64,000 nucleotides of DNA from Larix kaempferi. Taxonomy: Eukaryota > Streptophyta > Pinopsida > Pinales > Pinaceae. Location of the stretch: NCBI GenBank assembly GCA_027924585.1, contig BSBM01000643.1:16726501-16790500 (forward strand), read 5' to 3'. The notes under the pieces are model-generated. The model was not told the DNA's origin. It ran no database searches and worked only from the letters and a program-made list of their open reading frames with translations. Shown here piece by piece: positions 1 to 11,031 of this stretch (the first letter of the stretch is position 1; the number at the start of each line of letters is the position of its first letter). Made by a program: the position numbers and the translations under genes.

Positions 1-2222
1 AGATGACTTGGGAACTCGAGATAGAAATGTAAGTAAATAATTGAATTCCAAATGATAAGGTAGTCCTTTTACATTAATTAAAGGACCTGACTATGGGCTA
101 GAGGTTCAACGTTCAGAGGGTGGGTAGTTATGATGCATTGAAGTTGGCAGAGAAATTTAATTCAACATGGAATGAATAAACCGTAGTGCACCGTCTCATT
201 TGTTAGAGCTAGTAGATCGGATAGCCCATACTATCCCAATCATTGGACGAACGGTTAAAAATTAATAAATAAATAAATTCAGGGAATCCAATCCCACTTG
301 TAGAAATGCCTTACGGCGTAATTATTTTATGCATACATTTCTATATCCTGTTCGATTACTTATGGATATACTAGGTTCCTATAATGACTAGCTTTCTAAC
401 GTTTGTAAATTTTTTTATAAATCCGAATGATTGCATCCATGGTCTTCGAATGCTGAACAATGTAATTGACCAAATGTTAGGCAAAGCAGATCAATGAAAT
501 GTCGGTCTTTCCAAACCCGTATGTGCAAATTCTAAAACAAATCTTTGCAGACTTTGGAATCATGACAATATAGGATCATCAATGGTCACTTTATGGAAAT
601 AGAAATAGATTCATATTGCGTGACCACGTCCTTTGAATATCATCTTTGCACCATAAAATGTTTCTCTTCCCATAAAAAAATAAAAAAGGAAAATGATTTC
701 TGCTTAAACACAAAAAAATTATATTGATTATGTGAAATCTTAATCACAGTAGGATCTAGTAGCTAAAGATTACCTCACAATTAAGAAATTTGGCTTAGTA
801 TGCAAGAAATTAGTGCAAAAAGAATTCTGGAATACAAATGATAAAAAATGAGTCACAAATCATAAAAAACCAGTAATACAAATGATCAAAAACCAGTAAT
901 ACAAATGATCAAATAGCAGGTTTATTATCTGTCCAACCCAAAAATGAGTTGTGAACATCCTTATATAACATTTGGAAGAATTCGTTTGCCTTTGGAGGAA
1001 GCTACAAGTGGCTAGCTCAGATTGGACCTCAATCCCCCCTAGGTTGATGAATAGGCTCCCAAATCACCCCAAACAGGTACGAATTGTCCATGTGAACATT
1101 GGGTGAGCATGGGAATACATAAATGAGGCTTACACATGTGGTGGATAAGATTGGGTAGAGGTTAGGTGGCCAAGGATAGGCCAAAACAACCAAGAAAGGG
1201 CCAAAATGACCACATACATTGCACGAGCACCTTAAGTCAAAGACAACTTCCTTAAAACAGGGAAACATGGCGCCTTTGCTAAGGAGGTGGTAATAAATGC
1301 TGGAGCTGGCCATTAATAAGGCACCCAACAACTATATTTGACCATAATGTAAAATATTTAAGATAAAAATAATTTACACCTCAAAAAAAATTGGATCCCA
1401 CTTGGTACTTGATAGATCCGAGTTTAAGATGGATCTATACTCGTTAAAAAAAAATACTCTACAAGGTCAAAGTTCATAACAGTATAAGTGCATGATATAT
1501 ATAGTTTAGATAGATTAATGTTGATGAAAGTATACTTCTTCCAATCACATACCAATTCACATATGGAGATAGATCTATTGGAACTTGTATATCTCATCCT
1601 ATATGTGAAGAGAAATGGTGTATGCTATATTGACATGGAGAGTGAAGTGGTACTAAGCCCTTTTCCACCAATTTAATATGTAAAAATATAATTTAATGAT
1701 GAGAGTTTACACCGTAAACAAAACAAATTCAAAAGTAACTAATTTGAAAATAACAAAATTTAATATTTAATTTGCTTTATATATTATTTTAACAAATAAA
1801 TTCTCAAAATTTAATTATGTAGCTTAAATATTTATTTATAAATAACCCAATACAATCACTTTTCTATATTATTTACTTCTCACCACCAAATTAAATAAAT
1901 ATTTAGAATGTAAATATCCCAAATCAGTTAATAATTCACATTTTATATTATTACTACTTCAAATAATTGCAAAATTAGTATTGAAGAAAAAGTCTTATAA
2001 ATTGTTTTCCGAATTGTTTGATGGAAATCATTCTCACTAGAAGGTCTTGAGCACTAGGCATGGGTATTGGGGCTTTGAGGCTCTAGACACGTTTGAGGGA
2101 GGAAACTTCCACCTTAATCCCTATAGGAGATTCTTACACACTTAGGTGGTCCAATTATGACACCTCAAACAGCCACACTTGCTTTATGAGGGTATTCTTA
2201 GCCTTAGTTTTGTATGTGAGTG
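1..2222. other. Unassigned AT-rich DNA
   Basis: No coding region, RNA gene or recognisable transposon domain seen on either strand. The open frames here are at most about 100 codons and resemble no family I know. The only clear local structure is a short tandem duplication at 865-910. It is probably decayed repeat or intergenic DNA. Confidence 0.5.
865..910. repeat. Perfect 23 bp tandem duplication
   Basis: Two identical 23 bp units (865-887 and 888-910), each running from AAAAACCAGT to CAAATGATC. A partial third unit is suggested by a similar AATACAAATGAT about 35 bp upstream. It looks like replication slippage. Confidence 0.85.
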
Positions 2223-2224
2223 GA

Positions 2225-2320
2225 TTAGGTTGGATTGTCATTTAGAAGTACACATAATAATTTATCCATAGAAAATCCATTCTCTTTTGTTGTCTTTTTT
2301 ATTTTTAACATTATCTTCGT
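2225..2320 (+). repeat. Short dispersed repeat module, copy 1
   Basis: About 95 bp starting GGTTGGATTGTCATTTAGAA, closely matched at 28641-28735. The flanking sequence on the left differs between the two places, so this marks a repeat edge. At this locus it lies just outside the composite repeat that starts near 2377. At the other locus the next matching composite sequence begins only at 35861, about 7.1 kb away. Confidence 0.7.
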
Positions 2321-2394
2321 TGTCCTTTTTTATTAATTGGGGATCAAATATAGAAAGGAAATTGTATCATAGAACCATAATACACAAAATCTCT

Positions 2395-2504
2395 ATAGAC
2401 ACAAATAAACATCTAAATATAAAAAATACATATGTAACATGTGGTTTCAATAGACATAAATAAACATCTAAATATAAAAAATACATATATAACATGTGGT
2501 TTCT
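2395..2504. repeat. 55 bp tandem duplication
   Basis: Two units of 55 bp (2395-2449 and 2450-2504), each with ATAGACA, AAATAAACATCTAAATAT and AACATGTGGTTTC. The second composite copy near 35876 has one shortened unit only, so the duplication (or its loss there) happened after the copies separated. Confidence 0.85.
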
Positions 2505-3334
2505 ATAAATTGATATCATATAAAATGCTACAATCTACAAAGTTGATTTTGTCTAGAACATTAAATTATAAACTTTGTTGATTTGTCATAAATAAAAGTT
2601 ATATATTTTTCTAAAATATATATCTACATAAATATAAATATAATGCAATGCAACACAATATTTTTTTAAATATGTATAAAATGCATCCTCCACCTTTTTA
2701 TAAAATATTTATAAAATGCATCCACAATAATTTTTAAAATATCTATAAGATGCATTCCTATATATATATATGAGTTAATGGTTCCATTATAGTTAATAGG
2801 AAATTAAATTTTAACCCAAAAACATTGAGCTGTGAATTTAATGGTAATGAAATGTAGCTGCATCTTTGCAAAGTTGTTTTCCTTCTTAATGAATATCTTA
2901 CAAAATCATAAATATGATACTTCAAATGATTAGCTCATAACAAAAATATTTAGCAAATGAAGGGATAAACTACTTATTGATGCAAACTGGGTGACATTGC
3001 GATGGTGAGCCTCATCAATTTTTATTAGGTCATAACCACTTCTATAAGAGTTGATTCTTGGGAAGCCTCAAGTTATCTCTAACTATGGTAGGGGATGACA
3101 TGTTTAGAAGGTGAGAATTATCCATCCTATAGTAGAAATTTAAATGCTACATGGCATAGTTTATACACCATTGGATCAAAGTTGCTTTAGATCCAACGAC
3201 ATCCACATCACCCCACACGACATTTAATTTGCTCAGTAGGGTGGATAGTGATCGTACGTTTGTAATTCTTCGTACATTTTCATTCTTCCACAAGTATAAT
3301 CTTGATCAACATGCTCCTTGATTCAATTTGGGAT

Positions 3335-3610
3335 GCATATTAGTCTTGTGTAGAGTTGAGTGAGACATTAGTCTTGTGCAAAGTAGAGTATGATAGAGCA
3401 ATGTCTGATAGTATCTTTTCACACAGTAGACTGTGACAGAGCAGATTGTGACAATAGAATTGCACAGGGTAGAGCGCAACAGAATAGTGTGTGACATCAG
3501 GCTTGCGTAAAGAAAAGCGGAACAAAGCAGAGTGTGACAATAGTCTTGTGCAGAGAAGATCGCGACAAGGCATAGTGTGACAATAGAGAAGATTGTCTTA
3601 CATAGAGTAG
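3335..3610. repeat. Degenerate array of short units rich in GTGACA and CTTGTGCAGAG
   Basis: Imperfect repeats built from blocks like AGTCTTGTGCAGAG, TAGAGTGTGACA and GACAGAGCAGAG at roughly 25-50 bp spacing. The same array resumes at 5576-5830, on the far side of the nested LTR, and both halves recur at 36800-37080 and 38997-39245. It is probably part of the outer copia LTR or its leader. The reverse strand is open only because the repeat units happen to lack stops, so I do not call a gene. Confidence 0.7.
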
Positions 3611-3616
3611 TTTGTT

Positions 3617-5575
3617 TGTAATATCACTGGTCTGATCTCAAGGCATATTATATCAAATTCAAAATTTTAAAACATAAACTAGCACAGGTTAATACTAGTT
3701 ATCAAAACTATTCAAAAGCAAACTAGAATTGTTCACAGGTTAATACTAGTTATCAAAACTAGTCAAAAGCAAACTAGAATTGTTCATTGTAAAGCCCACC
3801 CAAAACTTGAGATTTGAACTCTATTGGATGTTCCAAATAGGTGGGGAAGTGTGCAACAAAAAAAGTAGCAATGCCAGGGCCAGCTTCAAATTCCTATGCA
3901 CAAGGTATTGGGGCCATTTATGGTTTAGGATTCAGTAGACACACACTCCTACTCCAAGGTTTCATGGGCATACCAGCATATGCATACTATAATTATTTAC
4001 TTACACCTGAAGGTAACCAATGGTGAATATAAGTCATTAACCCCATGATTAGATGATGGAAAAGAGTTCCCGAGAGTTTGGGAGGTTTTAGCTGAGTTTG
4101 GAGGAAAACAAAGGAAGGGCACTAGATTGGATTGCTGAGCTAGTAGTTTTCTAGGCTCTCCCAAACAGGCTGAGAGGGATTCAAATTCTCAGGGAAAGAA
4201 TTGGAGGGTCATCATCATGGTCTTAATAAGAAAAACAGACTAATAGAACATAATATTATCACTCATACATATTTTTATAGCTATTACTGCAAAACTAGTA
4301 GGAAAGCAATGTCTAAAGAACTAGTCTTGACAAAATTGCACTCAAACAACCACTAAGCATTTTTAACTCTTCTTTTGAAACACATGATGGCTCAGAATTG
4401 AACATATGAACAAAAAAAAACTGAAATCAAGAATTTTGAGCAGCAATTGAATGTATTTTACTCTTTAGACTTCTCAGGGAGTCTCTATTACATAAATTTC
4501 TTACAACATGAAATGTGGAAGACCTTAAGAAGGAGAGAAGAGTACATATTTGCACTGGATATTCAATAATATGACTATATACAATATGGATTCTCATGAA
4601 AGGCACACCATGTCTCAATGCCTTGTCATAGGGGGTGCATTCACCAACTGAAACTTCTCCTCTAAGTGGATCTCCTCTAGAATCTCTCTCTAATTAATCC
4701 GCAATCAAAATCTCTTCTTAATGGCTTGGATTCTTCAATGGTGGCTTATACTGTGATGTAAATTAGAATTCCATAGCTTTGGATCAGACTGTGAACAAAC
4801 TTGAACACTCACACTGCATTGGGGCACATCTCCCAAGCTTGGTTGAGGCACATCACTCAACCTTGAGAAGCAAAAGCTCTCAAACACAAAATGAATTTTC
4901 CAAAAGATGTGCGAGGAGCGCACTGACCTTCTTTAATAGGTTGAGTTAGATTTATGAGAAAGTAATTAGCACATGTGAGGATGAAGGATCCTTCCTTAGG
5001 AGAATTAGCAACATCTTCTTGCTTTGTGCAACTTCCTTACTTTGTGATCTCTTATGCTTCAAGAAACTATGCATTCCTTAGATTTTCTGAATGTTTCCTG
5101 CTTTGTGATCTCTTCTGCTTTTGGAAACTGTGCCCTCCTTAGCTTTCTGGATGTTTCTTGCTTTTCGAAATGGGTGCTTTCTACACTTTCCTGCTTTGTC
5201 CACTTTCTTGCTTTGCGATTTGTCTACTTTTCACTGCTTTTTCCACTTACCTCTTTTTTTGTTGTCACCTTGCTTTTAGTTTCCTTGTTCTTATTTCTAT
5301 CTTTTTCCAATTGAGTGGATGTGGTCCACCTCATCCTCATGCACCCTCCTAAGCATGTGCACATTATCACTTTGCTGGAATTTAATTAATAATGATAATT
5401 AAATAATTACAAAAATGCTTCAAATATTAAATATTACTAAATTTTAATACTATAGGCTTGTATTAAAATTTATCCCAAGAATTAAAAATTTCCAATATTT
5501 AATTTTCTTCCTAGACCCTTAGGGATTGAAAGGTCCAAGACTTGACCATGTGGCTCGTAAGGAAGGGACATGACA
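3617..5575 (+). mobile_element. Nested solo LTR, gypsy-like termini, copy 1
   Basis: A 1959 bp segment starting TGTAATATC and ending GGGACATGACA, which cuts the short-unit array in two. Flanks are TTGTT on the left and CTGTA on the right; the second copy has CTGTT and CTATC, so a 5 bp target-site duplication close to CTGTT is plausible. No PBS, PPT or coding domain lies inside, which fits a solo LTR. The TGTAATATCCC start (seen clean in the second copy) is common in plant Ty3/gypsy LTRs. The second copy is at 37087-38996. Confidence 0.7.
5040..5230. repeat. About 60 bp pyrimidine-rich tandem units inside the nested LTR
   Basis: Three imperfect units, each starting near CTTTGTGATCTCTT or CTTTTCGAAATG and running through CCTTAG, TTTCTG and GAATGTTTC to the next CTGCTTTG. 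The same units occur at 38455-38640. The overlapping plus-strand frames (Phe/Leu/Ser-rich) follow from this composition and are not called as genes. Confidence 0.65.
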
Positions 5576-6562
5576 CTGTAATAGAGTAGAATTGGTGGTA
5601 GTATTGCACAGAGTAAAGCGTGACAAAGTAGAGTGTGACAGTAGTCTTGCGCAGAGAAGAGCATGACCGAACAGAGTGTGATTGTAGAGAATATTATCTT
5701 ATGCAGAGTAGAGTGCGATAGAGTAGAGTGTGGCAGTAATCTTGTGCAAAACAGAGTGTGATGGAGAAGCATGTGACAATAGTTATTATTGTTTTGCGCA
5801 GATCAAAACACAACAGAGTAAATTGTGACAGGTAAGTTGTCGCACAATACATCAACATAGAAGGAAGAGTAGATTTGTGCATCAACATTGGTGAAAATAA
5901 GTTAAATTTTCATTGCTCTGCAAGAATGTACATTGGTGTATAGAAGTTAGAATTGTTTTGTAGAGAAAAAGGAAAACTAGTGCACATGAGTACTATGTGT
6001 TTTGCGAAGTGCAATGTGCAATGAGAAAGTTGTTGCAGAAGAAAGACTTGAAGTAAGCAATATCGCAACATTGAATTGAGTGACAAATACATAGAACATT
6101 ACAAAAAGTGCATAGATCATGTTATATGGGCATGAGAAGGTTACTATATCTAAACAATAACACATTCATAGAAAGTAGGTGGGTTCCTACACAATATTTG
6201 TTGAGTTGGTGCTCAACCATGGGTATTGATGTCTCTAGTAAGTTGGCACTTGCAAACAATGTAAAAATGAGTTGGTTCTCACCTAAGGAGATTGGTGTAT
6301 CCATCAAGATGGTTCTTTCAAAACTTATAACATTAGGTTGGTTCCTACAATTATTATAATAGTAGTTTGGTTCCTACTCAAGATTCATAAAATACAAATC
6401 ATTGTGGTTTTCTCTCGATTTGGTTTTCATGTTGCATCTAGTGTTCTATGGTTTGAATCTACTTGTGTTGATTATTATGAGTTGTTTGATGAATGAATAA
6501 AGAAAGAAAAATCACATTATATTGATTCACCCCCCTCTGAGTATAAACATAAATCCAATAAT
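5576..6562 (+). mobile_element. Copia LTR, 3' portion, copy 1
   Basis: The array continues to about 5830 and is followed by LTR-like sequence with an AATAAA at 6496-6501 and a GATTCACCCCCCTCTGAGT end segment, a form often seen at plant copia LTR ends. A primer binding site follows at 6563. The LTR start cannot be fixed; it lies left of the nested LTR at 3617. No partner 3' LTR was found in the window. Confidence 0.6.
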
Positions 6563-6578
6563 TGGTGTCAAAGTAGGT
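6563..6578 (+). other. Primer binding site, initiator tRNA-Met type
   Basis: TGGTGTCAAAGTAGG resembles the plant TGGTATCAGAGC site complementary to initiator tRNA-Met. The second copy at 39982 is closer to consensus (TGGTATCAAGG). Its place between the LTR end and the gag relic supports the call. Confidence 0.65.
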
Positions 6579-6652
6579 TCCTTATTAAATAGTCTAACCA
6601 CTAGAAGACAAATCATTGCACACACATTGGTAGACAGGAGGGGTTCTCCATA

Positions 6653-6928
6653 AATGGAGATCCTTAATTTGATGGATCAAATTATTCCTTATGGAGCATA
6701 AGAATTTGAATGTATTTGATGTCCCTAGGGTTTGAAATTTGGGATGTAGTTTAGATTTGCTATACAACTCCAATAACATCACCAGTAGATGCAATTGGAA
6801 AGAAGCTCAATGAAAATAATGCTAAATCCATGATTGGAATTTTTTGCAGATGCAGAATCCAAATTTGTCAACGTTATGCATTGAAATAAATGAAATATAT
6901 GTTGGATGAGTTGTAGAATATATATGAA
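6653..6928 (+). pseudogene. Ty1/copia gag relic (UBN2-type), copy 1
   Basis: In one plus-strand frame this reads as the N-terminal part of a plant copia gag of the UBN2 type: a FDGSNYSLWSIR block, then SLGFEIWDVV, then IGKKLNENNAK. The frame is broken by several in-frame stops (after NGDP, after SIRI, after WDVV and after YALK), so it is dead. Gag would form the capsid that packages the element RNA. It starts about 75 bp after the PBS, as expected. The second copy (40072-40345) is better preserved. Protease, integrase and RT do not follow; another LTR-like block begins near 7000. Confidence 0.75.
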
Positions 6929-6999
6929 TTGGATGTGTCAATGCATAAATCTTGCACACATGCGTCATTTTTTCAATTCACACAGTAAGGCATCATGAC

Positions 7000-7872
7000 A
7001 TATAGCATGTAGCCCACTGAAGAGATCCTTAGCAGATCTAGAAAACAATTTGAGACTTGGAGTAGAAAAGGCATAAATTTTCGTCTAATCACACTACTTT
7101 CCCTTCAAAATTCATGTTACTCGCGTAGGATTTATAACTATGTACCTGTGCAAGTGCTGCATGAATTTTCTTCAGAATCGTCGCGCTAATGCTGCATGAA
7201 TTTTCTTCAGAAAAGTCACACTATCGCACAATTTTTCCTTCAAAAGTTGCGTTACTACAAAAACAACAAATCTAAACTACCCATGGTGCATTGAAGGATC
7301 ATTAATGCCCCATCACCTCCAAGAATTAAAATTTGGCTCCTCGTGTACTTGGGTTCTTTGAATTGCCCCCCTTTTTATACTTTGGAGCTAGATCATGGAG
7401 TCAATGAGATCACGCGTGGATCTAGTTGTTTCTTTTCCACCTCTTGGCATATAAAAGGAATCCATGGGCATGCATCTTAGAGGAGAAACCAAGAGAAATG
7501 TTATGCTGCTGAAATTGTATTGGAGCTTCCTCATAGCCCATCCCTTTCATAGTTTGTCATTAACCAAGCTCATTTTCCTCCTTCCTTAAAGGGGCAAGTG
7601 CTCCTCTCCATTGGTTCTTTTAGCTATCTAGCATCTAGTGTGAACAAAATAGGCCTCCCTAAGGGATATTATTGGCTTCTCTTTGAATCCTTCACCTCCT
7701 AGGTGACACTACATGTATTTTCTTGACCATTGGGAAATCCAAAGTGGTTCATGCATTGATTCTTTGTTGTGGTTTGCACCATCTTGTTCCATTTTTATCA
7801 TTTTTAATTATCTTTTGTTTTTATTTGGTTCTATTTCACTAACAAATCCTTGTAGGATCTACTTTTTTTTTT
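7000..7872 (+). mobile_element. Second LTR-like block (Tat-like gypsy suspected), copy 1
   Basis: Non-coding block matching 40400-41286. It has a TATA box, repeated CTGCATGAATTTTCTTCAGAA phrases near 7157 and 7192, and T-rich ATTTGGTTCTATTTCACTAAC phrases near its end. In the second copy the block runs on to TGGCGACTCT at 41384, which resembles the PBS region of Tat-lineage gypsy elements. Here the match stops at 7872 in a T run, followed by a small duplication of the TTTGGTTCTATT phrase. Confidence 0.5.
7449..7456 (+). promoter_or_regulatory. TATA box in LTR-like block
   Basis: ATATAAAAGG lies upstream of AATCCATGGGCATGCATC. The second copy has CTATAAAAGA at the matching place (about 40869), so the element is kept in both copies. 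It probably drove transcription of the retrotransposon. Confidence 0.5.
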
Positions 7873-8165
7873 ATTTGGTTCTATTTGGTTCTTTTGTTTT
7901 TATTTGGTTCTATTTCACTAACATGCTCCTACGACAACCAACTTACCAGGTCAACATTGCACGAGTTATACCGGTCGAGGTCAGCATCTTTGGTCTAGGT
8001 TAGCCCCCAGGTGTTAAAAAGGTACTCATATTCAACTGATGGTTGTCTCTGTTGCTGTAGTCCTGGTTTTAACTACTAGTTTGCTCGAGCCCTAGTTCAC
8101 AAAAAGCCCTAATTTAGCCAAGACTTACTGTTTGTTTTCCCTAACATTGTAAACCAGAGAAAGCA

Positions 8166-9430
8166 ATGGAACCCAAGTCTAAGGCCATGCTCCCAAACCC
8201 CCATTTCTCTAGAGAAGATCATTTGTATGACCACGAGGTGGATATCTTTGACACCATCCTCTACAAGTCTGACCAAATTGAGACCCTTAGAGAAGCCAGA
8301 GAGCTTGCTTTTAAGGACCAAGATAAAATTAAACTCTGCAATTCTAATCTTGCATCCTCCATTTTCCCTAGGTTAGTCATCTTCCCGGAATTCATTACTT
8401 GGTGCTCAAAACACTATTCCCCCACCACAAGAGCAGTTATGTCAGCTGAATCAACCAAAAGCAGGTTCTTCATAACCCCAGAAGCCTTAAGAAAAATGTT
8501 CTACATACCTGATTCATTCACCCCTTACAGTTTAAACGAGAAATCCCTCACCACACTTTTAATGGCCTTAACCCGTTTGATCATCACCTGTTCCTATCCA
8601 AACATCTAGAGCCTGAAATTTCCATACCAACTATCCCCCCCCCCCTATGTTGCAGTTGTCTTCTATGAATACTTTAGAAGGACCATATCAATTATTTGTG
8701 CTATAGTTGGAATGAAGTATGACAAAACAATAGATGATGTTATTTTGGGGGTCTTGCTGAAGATAACCACAGAACCTGGTAGGAACCCACTGTGTTTTGA
8801 TCTATGCACCTTTCTAGCTGACAAGATCCATGAGCAGTTGGAAGAATTTTGGGCAAATGAATAATTTAGGTTCCCCTCCTACCTATTTTTTCTCTTCTTC
8901 TCTTAGAGCTTCTAGATTTTCAAGCATTTGGGCATGAAAACCATAGATAATCAAGGGATGCAGAAACCAGTTCATGAATGGATTGACTTGGTTTTAAGAA
9001 GAGAATATAATTCAAACTTCTTTGAGTTCAAAGAAAAAGTCATGAGTGTGGCTTACTGTTTGATACATGGTATTTATCCTCCCAAGATGTTACTTGACCT
9101 CAAGAAGCATCTACATGAGTTCACACCATAAATTGAGGTTGGAGATTGGTTTATATTTGAAGACCATACTGTTATCAGATTGTATGGTTTTGAAGGAGAG
9201 TCGTACAAGCTACCTACTTTCCTCACATGAAGAATATTTTCCATCGATTTTGTGAGGAAAAAGATGGCTTTAGATGAATTACATTTCAAGAATTTTAGAC
9301 AGCATGGTTCCATTTGCCACAAGAAGTAGGACCTCTCATTATCAGAGGGATGAGTGCTTTTGAGTACATAGAAGAATATCTTAGTCAATTGAACCTCCCA
9401 AAGGAATAAAAATCTCCATATCACACTCAT
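8166..9430 (+). pseudogene. Decayed retrotransposon-associated ORF, family not recognised
   Basis: An open frame of 147 codons starts at 8166, preceded by a leader after the LTR-like block. It is hydrophilic at first, with LREARELAFKDQDK and FITPEALRKMFYIPDSF segments. Downstream the same coding style continues in broken pieces: about 8646-8862 (FYEYFRR, then KIHEQLEEFWANE, then a stop), 8928-9131 (GMKTIDNQGMQKPVHEWIDL), and beyond a stop (VGDWFIFEDHTVIRLYGFEGE). The later part has a homologue at 42476-42990. I read it as one former ORF of about 400 codons with several stops and shifts. Its place behind a Tat-like LTR fits a gag or extra ORF of a gypsy element, but I cannot name a domain. Confidence 0.6.
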
Positions 9431-9619
9431 CAAGTTATTTCCAAAAGGTAGAGAATATTGATTTCATTTCACTACAACAAAACCTTGTGATTAGCGTCTT
9501 GTTTAGCTCCCTTTTTAGCGTCCACTATCACTTTTTGTGTATTTTTCATCATTTTTTGTACAAAGTGGACACTTTTCCATGGTATGGTGCTTTTAATGGC
9601 GTTATTTGCATCCTTTTTT

Positions 9620-9860
9620 AAAATTAGATGCTAATTGGGACGATAATTAGCGCCCCAATTAGTGTCCCAATTAGTGTCCATAAAAACATCCCATTTTACA
9701 TCCAGAATAGCCTCCAAAATAGCACTAGGTATAGAGCAAGCGATTGCGCTAGGAATTCTGAAACGAGTTACACCATGAATTGCGCCAGGAAAAATGTCTG
9801 GCATAGCACTAGGTATAGAGCCAAGCATAGTTCCAAGCATAGTTCCTAGAATTGTGCTAG
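9620..9860. repeat. Short direct repeats in CACTA subterminal region
   Basis: Repeated phrases include CCCAATTAGTGTCC (twice), AGCACTAGGTATAGAGC (twice, near 9722 and 9806) and AAGCATAGTTCC (twice). Such subterminal repetition is usual for CACTA elements. The 73- and 69-codon frames on the two strands are by-products of it. Confidence 0.6.
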
Positions 9861-10019
9861 TAAGTTCAAAATAAATTGCGCTAGAAACAAGTGGAAGGGA
9901 TAATGCTAGGCATGTTGATAGAAGTAGTACCTAAATGGCCATTTTGGAAACTAAGAGACCCTAATTAATCGTAAATAACCCTAGTGGAATCCTATGGTCC
10001 CTAAAGACATTATAGTGTG

Positions 10020-11031
10020 CCTAACGACATGTTGATGCGTATCGACAATGATGAATATGGCAATGATGATTTCTACAATATTTAATAAGATGTCGATGAC
10101 GACGATGATGTCAGTGTCAATAATGATGATGTAGGTGATTATAGTACTATTTGATATTGATTGGTCCTAATGGAAAAATAATTCATATTAATGGCATCGA
10201 AGTGACCATAATATCCCCTAGATGACCCTAATGGCATTTGACTGACCCTAACAACATTTGAGTGACCCTAATGGAAATTGACTCACTGTAAAAGCATGAG
10301 GATGATCATGTTGATGATGCATGATGGAAAGGATGTTGATGATGATGATTATGATGATAACAATGAGGTTGAGATGAATGACTATGATCATTATGATATA
10401 TGATCGGATGCCAATGATGATGATAATGATTTGTATGTACTCATGTATGGTGTTGATGATGATGGTTATGATGGTGATGATATCAATTTCAATGATCATG
10501 ATTCATGTGATAGTACTTATGGATCTTGATTTATCGTAGTGGCACCTAAATTACTGTAATCATGGCACTTTTGGATCTTCATTGATCCTAATGAGGGGTA
10601 AATTACCTTAATGCCACCTAAATTTCTCTAATGGCATTTGAGTTTCGCCAACAACATTTGATAAACCCTAATGGCAGTTGATTGACCCTAACAACATGAT
10701 GATGATGCATTATGATAATTATGATGGAGCTTATGGAGATGATTTGATAATTATAAGACTATATCATCCATTCTGAAAGGAAGTAGGGTTCCTTGCTCAT
10801 TATTATCACAATTATATTGATGATGACTATGTTGTACCTGATGACTATCACGACGATGATGATGTTGATTTATTGTATGAAGATGATGATGATGTCGATG
10901 TAAACAACGATTATGCATGTGGTAGCACTTCTAGATCATGATTGATCTTAATGGAACCTAAATGTCTATAACAACATCTAAATAACCCTATTATCACCAA
11001 AATGACTATAACGACATCTAAACAACCCTAA
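10020..11031. repeat. GAT-rich microsatellite and CCCTAA-spaced degenerate repeat
   Basis: Two mixed motifs: impure (GAT)n runs such as GATGATGATGATTATGATGA, and phrases of the form GACCCTAATGGCATTTGA spaced about 28-35 bp apart. The block resumes after the copia element (17033-17170, with TGATGATGAAGATGACAACG). Frames through it are low complexity and not called. Confidence 0.75.

Larger units (their letters stand above)
2377..7872 (+). repeat. Composite nested retrotransposon repeat, copy 1
   Basis: About 5.5 kb that aligns almost colinearly with 35861-41286 in the same orientation, with many substitutions and small indels. Both copies hold the same ordered parts: AT-rich leader, degenerate short-repeat array, a nested solo LTR, the rest of the array, a copia LTR end with PBS, a copia gag relic and a second LTR. 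A further part (8929-9460) matches 42476-43010. The shared nesting suggests that the composite was already assembled before the two copies separated. Confidence 0.9.
9470..11031 (+). mobile_element. CACTA-type transposon end with low-complexity interior
   Basis: CACTACAACAAAA at 9470 is a typical CACTA-superfamily terminal repeat. Subterminal repeats follow (TTAGCGTC, AATTAGCGCC, AATTAGTGTCC). The composite-repeat match ends at this point: the second copy reads on through GATTTCATGAAGTG near 43020. So the CACTA terminus marks a real insertion edge. No transposase is seen, and the other end was not found. The interior passes into the GAT-rich block and is interrupted by the copia element at 11032. 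Confidence 0.65.

Noticed and set aside
3306-3573. Minus-strand frames with repeated Leu/Cys/His-rich peptide
   Set aside because: Produced by the degenerate short-unit array; the second copy gives similar frames at 36750-37073 with no conserved length.
5054-5352. Plus-strand frames of 64-86 codons, hydrophobic
   Set aside because: They follow the pyrimidine-rich LTR repeats; matching frames at 38447-38773 have the same origin. No start context or domain supports a membrane protein.
10248-10499. 83-codon minus-strand frame rich in Ile
   Set aside because: It is a by-product of the GAT/ATC repeat; low complexity with no domain.
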